This document shows, in pieces, positions 57,136-64,000 of a DNA stretch of 64,000 bases. Under the pieces are notes generated by a model, which ran no database searches, was not told the origin of the DNA, and saw only the letters and a program-made list of their open reading frames with translations. How positions within the stretch are numbered: position 1 is the stretch's first letter; each line of letters begins with the position of its first letter. This stretch comes from CALKJU01 sp035326425 (GTDB lineage: Bacteria; Pseudomonadota; Alphaproteobacteria; Geminicoccales; Geminicoccaceae). The stretch is from the NCBI GenBank assembly GCA_035326425.1, contig DAOLFG010000010.1:1-64000 (forward strand). The letters are read 5' to 3'. Both the position numbers and the translations under genes were made by a program.

Positions 57136-58881
57136 TCAGCCCTGGCGGCGCCTGCGCTCGGCGTCGTCCCAGGCGGTGAGGGCCTGGTAGTCCGGCACGA
57201 AGCCCAGGCCCTTCCTGGCATCCGACGACACGACGGTCCGCGAGGTCACGACGTCGACCAGCGCCGGGGCGTTGGCGAGCGCCCGCTCGAGGGCACCGCG
57301 CAGGTCCTCCGGCTTCTCGACCCGCTCGCCGTGCAGGCCGAAGGCGCGCGCCATCGCGGCGTAGTCGGAATGCGCCAGCAGCGTGCCGACGACCCGGCCG
57401 CCATAGTTGCTCTCCTGGTCGTAGCGCTCGATGTTCCAGGCGGCGTTGTTGGAGACGACGAACACCGCCTTCGCACCGTGGCGGGCGGCGGTGTCGATCT
57501 CCATGGCGTTGATGCCGAAGGCGCCGTCGCCGGTGACGCAGACGACCTGCCGGCCGGGGAAGGCCAGCGAGGCCGCGACGGCGAACGGCGTGCCGACGCC
57601 GAGGCAGCCGAAGGCGCCGGCATCCATGTAGGTGCGGGCCTCCAGGCCGACGCGGGCGAAGCTCAGCAGGTCGCCGCCGTCGGCGATGGCGATGTAGTCG
57701 GGATCGGCCACCTGCCGGATGGCGTCGAAGATGGCGCCGGGATGCACCTTGCCGTCGCTGCCGACCGTCTGGCGCGCCGCCGCCTCGGCGGCCGAGGCCG
57801 AGCGCTCCCGGTGGCGCCGGCGCAGCCCGTCGGTCCAGGCGCGGTCGACCGCCGGCTCGCGGTTGCCGGCGGCCTCGACAATGGCGGCCAGCGCCAGCGC
57901 CGGCGTGGCGTGGAGCTCGGGATCGCCGCGGCGGTTGTCGATCAGCTCGCCCGGGCTGTCGGCCAGCCTGACGAAGCGGGCGCTCGGGAACACCGCCGGC
58001 GAGCCGTAGCCCATCTGGTAGTCGAGCTTGCGGCCGATCACCAGCACGAGGTCGGCCTCGGTCATCGCTGCCGCCCGCATCGCCCCCACCACCGACGGAT
58101 GATCGGCCGGCACCAGGCCGCGGCTCTCCTGGGTGTCGAGATAGACCGCACCCGTGCGGTCGAGCAGCCGCACCAGCTCCGGGCCGGCCTGCCGGGCGCC
58201 GCGGCCGGTCATCACCAGCGGCCGCCTGGCCGACCATATGGCGTCGACGGCGGCCGCCACCGCCTCGGGATCCGGCTGCACGACGCGCGGCCCCTTCGGC
58301 CGCATCCAGTCGTCGAGGACGAGCTGCCGGGGCACGTGCGTTCGCAGCACGTCGGTCGGGATCTCGATATAGGCCGGCCCCGGCTCGCCGAGGTCGCCCA
58401 TGGCGCGCGATACCGCCTCGTCCAGCTCGCGGACCACCTGCTCGGCGACGCGGGCGGTGCGGGCGACGCAGCAGACCGGCCGCAGGATGTCGACATGCGG
58501 GATGTCCTGTAGCGGCCTCATGTTGGCCTGCGGCCGCGAGGTACAGCCGCCGATCAGGAGCACCGGCACGCGGGCCAGCATGGCATTCGCCATGGCGGTG
58601 ACGGTGTTGGTGACGCCGGGCCCGGCGGTGACCATGGCGACGCCGAGCCCGCCGGTCAGCTCGGCATGGGCGTGCGCCATGTGGACGGCCGCCCCCTCGT
58701 CGCGCACGTCGACGATGCGGATGCCGAGCCTCGCCAGGTGGTCCCAGATCGGCTGGATGTGGCCGCCCTGCAGGCCGAACACCCGGTCGATGCCGCGGGC
58801 CGCGAGGAAGCGCGCGACCCAGGCGGCGCAGGCGTCGGGATCGGCGTTGAGGTCGATCGTGCCGCTGGATGGGTTGGTCAC
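57136..58881 (-). CDS. ThDP-dependent enzyme of the acetolactate synthase/lyase family
   Basis: A 581-residue three-domain ThDP enzyme. The catalytic Glu is E62 (VRDEGAAVHMAHAHAELTG); it also has MVTAGPGVTNTVTAMANAML, the central Rossmann domain with PLVMTGRGAR, and the ThDP-Mg motif from GDGAFGINAME to SNNAAWN. FAD- or CoA-specific residues were not recognised. It is not a clear acetolactate synthase, because there is no small-subunit gene and it pairs with an acyl-CoA ligase 4 bases upstream. 2-Hydroxyacyl-CoA lyase and oxalyl-CoA decarboxylase are candidate activities by context only. Confidence 0.83.
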   Translation of the reverse strand: MTNPSSGTIDLNADPDACAAWVARFLAARGIDRVFGLQGGHIQPIWDHLARLGIRIVDVRDEGAAVHMAHAHAELTGGLGVAMVTAGPGVTNTVTAMANAMLARVPVLLIGGCTSRPQANMRPLQDIPHVDILRPVCCVARTARVAEQVVRELDEAVSRAMGDLGEPGPAYIEIPTDVLRTHVPRQLVLDDWMRPKGPRVVQPDPEAVAAAVDAIWSARRPLVMTGRGARQAGPELVRLLDRTGAVYLDTQESRGLVPADHPSVVGAMRAAAMTEADLVLVIGRKLDYQMGYGSPAVFPSARFVRLADSPGELIDNRRGDPELHATPALALAAIVEAAGNREPAVDRAWTDGLRRRHRERSASAAEAAARQTVGSDGKVHPGAIFDAIRQVADPDYIAIADGGDLLSFARVGLEARTYMDAGAFGCLGVGTPFAVAASLAFPGRQVVCVTGDGAFGINAMEIDTAARHGAKAVFVVSNNAAWNIERYDQESNYGGRVVGTLLAHSDYAAMARAFGLHGERVEKPEDLRGALERALANAPALVDVVTSRTVVSSDARKGLGFVPDYQALTAWDDAERRRRQG

Positions 58882-58885
58882 GGGA

Positions 58886-60451
58886 TCAGCCTCCCCCTCT
58901 CGCCGTCAACTGCGTCCTCAGGACGCGGTGCAGGTTCTTGCCGGTGGCGGTGCGCGGCATCTCGTCGTCGCGCAGGAAGCTGCAGCCGCGCGGCCGCTTG
59001 TAGCCGGCGAGCCTGTCGCGCGACCAGGCGACCAGCTCGGCTGCGGTCACGGCCGCACCGTCCTTCAGGACCACCACCGCATGCACGGCCTCGCCCCACT
59101 TGGCGTCGGGCAGGCCGATGACGGCGACGTCCCGCACCGCCGGATGGCCGCCGAGCACCGCCTCGACCTCCGAGGGATAGACGTTCTCGCCGCCGGAGAT
59201 GATCATGTTGCTCTTGCGGTCGACGAGATGGATGTAGCCGTCCCCGTCGCGGCGGGCCATGTCGCCGACCGTGCAGTAGTCGCCACGGAAGGCCTCCGCC
59301 GTCTTCTCCGGCAGCTTCCAGTAGCGGTCGAAGGTGTAGGGGTTGGAGGAGTACAGCTCGCCCGCCTCGCCGTCCGGCACCTCGTCGCCGTTGCCGTCGA
59401 GAATCCGGATCGGCGCCGAGCCGACGCACTCGCGCCCGACCGAGCCCAGCTTGCTGAACTGCTCGTGCGGGTGGAGCATGGTGACCCAGCCGGCCTCGCT
59501 CGAGCCGTAGAGCTCGAACAGGCCCGAGTTGGGAAACATCTCCATGACCTCGCGCTTGGTATCCTGGCGCGCCGGCGCCGAGGAGATCATCAGCCTGGTG
59601 ACGCGGCCGAAGTCCAATCCCGCCCGCAATGCCGCCGGCAGGCCCAGCATCATGATGTAGTGGGTCGGCACCAGCGAGGTGAAGGTCGAGCCGCCCTCGG
59701 CCAGCGTGCGGGCGGCATGCTCGGGATCGAAGCTCCTGCGCGAATAGATCGCGGTCTCGGCGCCGCAGTAGGCGAATGCGCCCAGGAAATTGAGCGAGTT
59801 GGCGTGGCACAATGGCATGACGAGCAGCGCACCGTCGCGCCGGTGGATGCCGAGCTCGATCTCGGTGAACAGCGACAGCAGCACGGCGGCCCGGTGGCTG
59901 CGCAGCACGCCCTTGGGCCGGCCGGTGGTGCCCGAGGTGTACATCAGGGTCCAGGGATCGGCCGGCACGACATGCTGGCCGGGCTCGCGGTCGCTCGCCC
60001 GCGCGATCAGCTCCTCGTAGGCGCGATAGCCGGCGGGACAGGGTGCCCGGCCGAAATGCACGAGGTTGGCGGCCGGCACCGGCAGGTCGGCGCGCACCTC
60101 CTCGACGAGGCCCGCCAGCTCGTCCTGCACGATCAGCGCCGTGGCCTCGGCGTTCTCGACGATGTAGAGCGCCTCCCTGCCGGTGAGCCGGAAGTTGATC
60201 GGCACGACGATCAGCCCCGCCTTGGCGGTAGCGCCATAGATCTCCAGCCACTCGACGCAGTTGTGGGCCAGGACGGCGACCCGGTCGCCCTTGGCCAGGC
60301 CGAGCCCCAGCAGCGCGTTGGCGAGGCGGCAGGAGCGCCCGTTCCATTGACGGAAGGTCATCGCGCGCTCGAGGTCGCGGGCGCCGCTGGCCTCCCCCAG
60401 GACACAGGCGTGCACCGCCAGCATCTGCCCGACCGTCAGCAGCTCCTTCAT
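58886..60451 (-). CDS. Acyl-CoA ligase (AMP-forming)
   Basis: A 521-residue class I adenylate-forming enzyme. It has the P-loop LMYTSGTTGRPKGVLRSH, LPLCHANSLNF-type region VMPLCHANSLNFLGAF, FELYGSSEAGWVTML, TVGDMARRDGDGYIHLVDRKSNMIISGGENVYPSEVE, and the catalytic Lys in PRTATGKNLHR. GGGAGGGAG lies 6 bases before the ATG at 60451, which settles the start. It probably makes the CoA thioester used or produced by the ThDP enzyme encoded 4 bases downstream. The acid substrate is unknown. Confidence 0.87.
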   Translation of the reverse strand: MKELLTVGQMLAVHACVLGEASGARDLERAMTFRQWNGRSCRLANALLGLGLAKGDRVAVLAHNCVEWLEIYGATAKAGLIVVPINFRLTGREALYIVENAEATALIVQDELAGLVEEVRADLPVPAANLVHFGRAPCPAGYRAYEELIARASDREPGQHVVPADPWTLMYTSGTTGRPKGVLRSHRAAVLLSLFTEIELGIHRRDGALLVMPLCHANSLNFLGAFAYCGAETAIYSRRSFDPEHAARTLAEGGSTFTSLVPTHYIMMLGLPAALRAGLDFGRVTRLMISSAPARQDTKREVMEMFPNSGLFELYGSSEAGWVTMLHPHEQFSKLGSVGRECVGSAPIRILDGNGDEVPDGEAGELYSSNPYTFDRYWKLPEKTAEAFRGDYCTVGDMARRDGDGYIHLVDRKSNMIISGGENVYPSEVEAVLGGHPAVRDVAVIGLPDAKWGEAVHAVVVLKDGAAVTAAELVAWSRDRLAGYKRPRGCSFLRDDEMPRTATGKNLHRVLRTQLTARGGG

Positions 60452-61152
60452 CGGCCGCTCCCTCCCCGCGAGCCCCCGGCACCGGCCGCCCAATCTAGCG
60501 CCTTCGGGCCGGCCCTGTCGCCGGAGCGCCGCGCCGTTTACCGACGCTTCACCCCGCCCGGGCAGAATGTCCGGCAGCGGATGCCCGACGAGGTCCAGGC
60601 GTGCGAGCGATCCTTTCCGTCCGATGGCCGTGGCTGCTGGCGATGCTGGTGCTGCTGGCGGCGCTGCCCGGCGGCCGCGAGGCGGCGGCGACGCCGGCGG
60701 CGATGGCCGGCCTGCTGCGCACGGTCGAGCGCGACGTCGGTGCCATGGCCGAGCAGGTGAGCGTGATGCGCGGCCAGCTCGACCAGCGGATCGAGGGCGA
60801 GGGGCCGGGCTCGCGCGTGGTCGGCATCGCCGATGGCGGCTTCCTCTCGACCATGCGCTCGCTCCACCAGGCCAGCCTGCGGATCGAGCGGCGGCTCGCC
60901 CAGCTGAAGCCCCGCCTGCGCCAGCTCGACGAGGCGCGGGCCGGCGAGATCCTGCTGGCGATGCGCGTCGAGCTGTCGACGCTGGCCCTGGCGCTGGCCG
61001 ACCTCGTCGACGCCCGCGATCCCGAGGTGCGGGCCCTGGCGCTCGACCAGCTCACCCGCGCCCTCTCGGCGCTGGACGGCGCCACCGCCGCCGTCTGGAC
61101 GCTCGATCCGTCCTCGGCGGACCCGCCGCCCTCCATCCTCCACACCGCCGGG

Positions 61153-62478
<1,326 letters not shown>

Positions 62479-62481
62479 GGC

Positions 62482-63285
62482 TCAGTATCCGCCCGCCCTG
62501 CCGCCCTCGCCGCCCTGCCCGAGCGTGCGCAGCAGATCGTCCAGCAGCCCCGAGGCGCCGAATCGGAAGCGCCTGGCCGACGCCCAGCCGGGCTCGACCA
62601 ATGCGTCGGCGAGCGCCAGGTAGGCGGCGGCGTCGGCGGTGGTGCGGATACCGCCGGCGGCCTTGAAGCCGACCCGGCCATCGGCCTCGGCACAGACCGC
62701 CAGCAGCACCGCCGCCGCCTCCAGCGTGGCGCCGACGGCAGCCTTGCCGGTCGAGGTCTTGAGGAAGTCGACCCCGGCCATGACGGCGGCGCGCGCCGCC
62801 GCCGCGATCAGCTCGGGCTTTTCCAGCACGCCGGTCTCGAGGATCAGCTTGAGCGCCGGCCCCGGTCCCATGGCGGTGCGGCAGGCCTCGACCAGCTCGC
62901 CGACGATGCCGGTGTCGCCCTCGAGGATGGCCGAGATCGGCGCCACCACGTCGACCTCGTCGGCACCGGCTGCCACCGCCGCAGCCGCTTCCTCGGCCGT
63001 GGCCAGGATGTCCTCGCTGCCCTGCGGGAAGCTCGCCACCGTCGCCAGCCGCACGCCGCTGCCGTCGAGCAGCCGCCGCGCCAGCGGAAGGTGGTCGGCG
63101 TAGATGCACACCGCCGCCGTGCGGTGGCGGACGGCGCGCCGGCACAGGGCCTCGATGTCGGCGGCGGTCTCGTCGCCGGCGAGGCTGGTGAGGTCGACCA
63201 GCGCCAGGGCGCGGGCGGCGGTGGCGGCATCGGCCGGTGCCGACCTCGCCTGGGCGATCAGTCCGGCGAGGTCACGCGGCGGCAT
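62482..63285 (-). CDS. deoC: Deoxyribose-phosphate aldolase
   Basis: A 267-residue class I aldolase that cleaves deoxyribose 5-phosphate to acetaldehyde and glyceraldehyde 3-phosphate. The Schiff-base Lys is in GVDFLKTSTGK, the proton-relay Lys in VGFKAAGGIRT, and AVCIYADH and EVDVVAPI form the barrel core. Its start overlaps the nucleoside phosphorylase stop by 14 bases. A phosphopentomutase, needed to link it with the phosphorylases, is not in the window. Confidence 0.94.
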   Translation of the reverse strand: MPPRDLAGLIAQARSAPADAATAARALALVDLTSLAGDETAADIEALCRRAVRHRTAAVCIYADHLPLARRLLDGSGVRLATVASFPQGSEDILATAEEAAAAVAAGADEVDVVAPISAILEGDTGIVGELVEACRTAMGPGPALKLILETGVLEKPELIAAAARAAVMAGVDFLKTSTGKAAVGATLEAAAVLLAVCAEADGRVGFKAAGGIRTTADAAAYLALADALVEPGWASARRFRFGASGLLDDLLRTLGQGGEGGRAGGY

Positions 63286-64000
63286 CGGCGATCCCCGGCA
63301 GGGCGGCGCGCACCAGCCGCGCCAGGTCGGCGGCAGCCCGGCCCGACTGCTCCAGCGTCTGGTCGTGGCTGAGCGGGCTCGCCTGCATGCCGGCGGCGAG
63401 GTTGGTCACCACCGAGATTCCCGCCACCTTGAGCCCCAGCGCCCTGGCGGCGATGGCCTCGGGCACGGTCGACATGCCGACGAGGTCGGCGCCGAGGCCG
63501 CGATAGGCGCGGATCTCGGCCGGCGTCTCGAAGCAGGGCCCGAGCACGGCGAGATAGACCCCCTCGGCCAGCGCGATGCCGCAGTCTCGGGCGGCGCTGC
63601 GCAGGGCGGCGCGCAGGCCGGGATCGTAGACCTCGCTCATGTCGACGAAGCGGGCCGATCCCACCAGCGGGTTGCTGCCCTGCAGGCCGATATGGTCGAC
63701 GATCAGCGATAGCCGGCCCGGCCCGACCTCCGGGCGCAGCGATCCCGCGGCATTGGTGAGCAGCAGGGCCCTGCAGCCCAGCTCGTGCAGCCCGCCGACG
63801 AGGCGGCCGACCTCGGCCGCCGGCCGGCCCTCGTAGAGATGCACGCGCCCCTGCAGGCAGGCCACCGGCACGCCTTCCAGCCTGCCCAGCACCATCCGGC
63901 CGGCATGGCCGCCGACGCCGGGCCGCGGGAATCCCGGCAGGTCGCGATAGTCGATCACCGCCACGGGCGCGATCGCATCGGCCAGGGCACCCAGGCCCGA
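63272..64000 (-). CDS. Purine nucleoside phosphorylase (trimeric PNP type), 5' end beyond the window
   Basis: 243 residues are visible, open to the last base. They begin in the phosphate-binding region (SGLGALADAI), then DLPGFPRPGVGGHAGRMVLG, VACLQGRVHLYEG, LLLTNAAGSLRPEVGPG, LIVDHIGLQGSNPLVG, YLAVLGPCFETPAEIRAYRGLGADLVGMSTVPEAIAARALGLKVAGISVVTNLAAG. These are the sites of the human-type trimeric PNP, with Glu in GPCFETPAE and Asn in VVTNLAAG marking purine recognition. About 30 N-terminal residues are missing. It heads or precedes the deoC-deoA operon. Confidence 0.93.
   Translation of the reverse strand, partial: SGLGALADAIAPVAVIDYRDLPGFPRPGVGGHAGRMVLGRLEGVPVACLQGRVHLYEGRPAAEVGRLVGGLHELGCRALLLTNAAGSLRPEVGPGRLSLIVDHIGLQGSNPLVGSARFVDMSEVYDPGLRAALRSAARDCGIALAEGVYLAVLGPCFETPAEIRAYRGLGADLVGMSTVPEAIAARALGLKVAGISVVTNLAAGMQASPLSHDQTLEQSGRAAADLARLVRAALPGIADAAA

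Overview
The window is about 64 kb of very GC-rich DNA. It is packed with genes that often overlap by 1-4 bases (ATGA, GTGA, TGATG junctions). The gene content suggests a free-living alphaproteobacterium of the Rhodospirillales/Azospirillales/Rhizobiales kind: Sox genes, several Dpp/Liv/Fec-type ABC importers, and an L-arabinose/D-galactose 1-dehydrogenase of the Azospirillum type. No rRNA, tRNA, CRISPR array, insertion sequence or phage gene was seen. No stretch longer than about 300 bases lacks a gene. The taxonomic placement is inference from gene content only.

Left part (1-20.5 kb). The window opens inside a peptide-type ABC importer: the end of one ATPase gene and a complete second one. 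A small membrane-protein gene follows on the other strand. Next comes a metal-chelate importer operon (methyltransferase, binding protein, FecCD permease, ATPase). A class III nucleotide cyclase precedes a tightly coupled eight-gene run at 7240-13435. This run encodes a periplasmic molybdenum hydroxylase (iorA/iorB type), flavocytochrome c sulfide dehydrogenase (fccA/fccB) and soxX, soxY, soxZ, soxA. soxB and soxCD are not in the window, and SoxY lacks the usual GGCGG tail. A second, different class III cyclase follows. Then come a Bcr-type efflux pump, metY, a CoA-binding protein, another MFS protein, and a Phd-type antitoxin with a PIN toxin.

Middle part (20.5-41.8 kb). A long leftward run holds an amidohydrolase, a LysR regulator, two divergent shikimate-dehydrogenase-family genes, a complete Liv-type ABC importer and a RidA-family protein. 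It looks like uptake and breakdown of a shikimate/quinate-like or other small carboxylate. To its right is a sugar or sugar-acid locus: a Dpp-type importer, an enolase-superfamily dehydratase, a uronate-dehydrogenase-like protein, a GntR/FCD regulator, an orphan family-1 sugar-binding protein, a second enolase-superfamily enzyme and an L-arabinose/D-galactose 1-dehydrogenase. The two promoter regions of this locus share a conserved block (TTGACA-N5-TATATGATCTG-N10-CATACG), so the GntR protein probably controls both.

Right part (41.8-64 kb). This is a nearly complete enterobactin-like catecholate siderophore locus. It has an esterase, a FecCD permease, an ATPase, entA, entF (with a complete serine-type specificity code), a free aryl carrier protein separate from the EntB isochorismatase, entE, entC, a YncE-like beta-propeller, a binding protein, a siderophore-interacting reductase and an O-methyltransferase. 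Upstream of the last two genes lies an array of GATATATC palindromes. The window ends with an acyl-CoA ligase/ThDP-enzyme pair, a secreted protein of unknown function, and the deoxynucleoside catabolic genes deoA, deoC and a purine nucleoside phosphorylase cut by the window edge.
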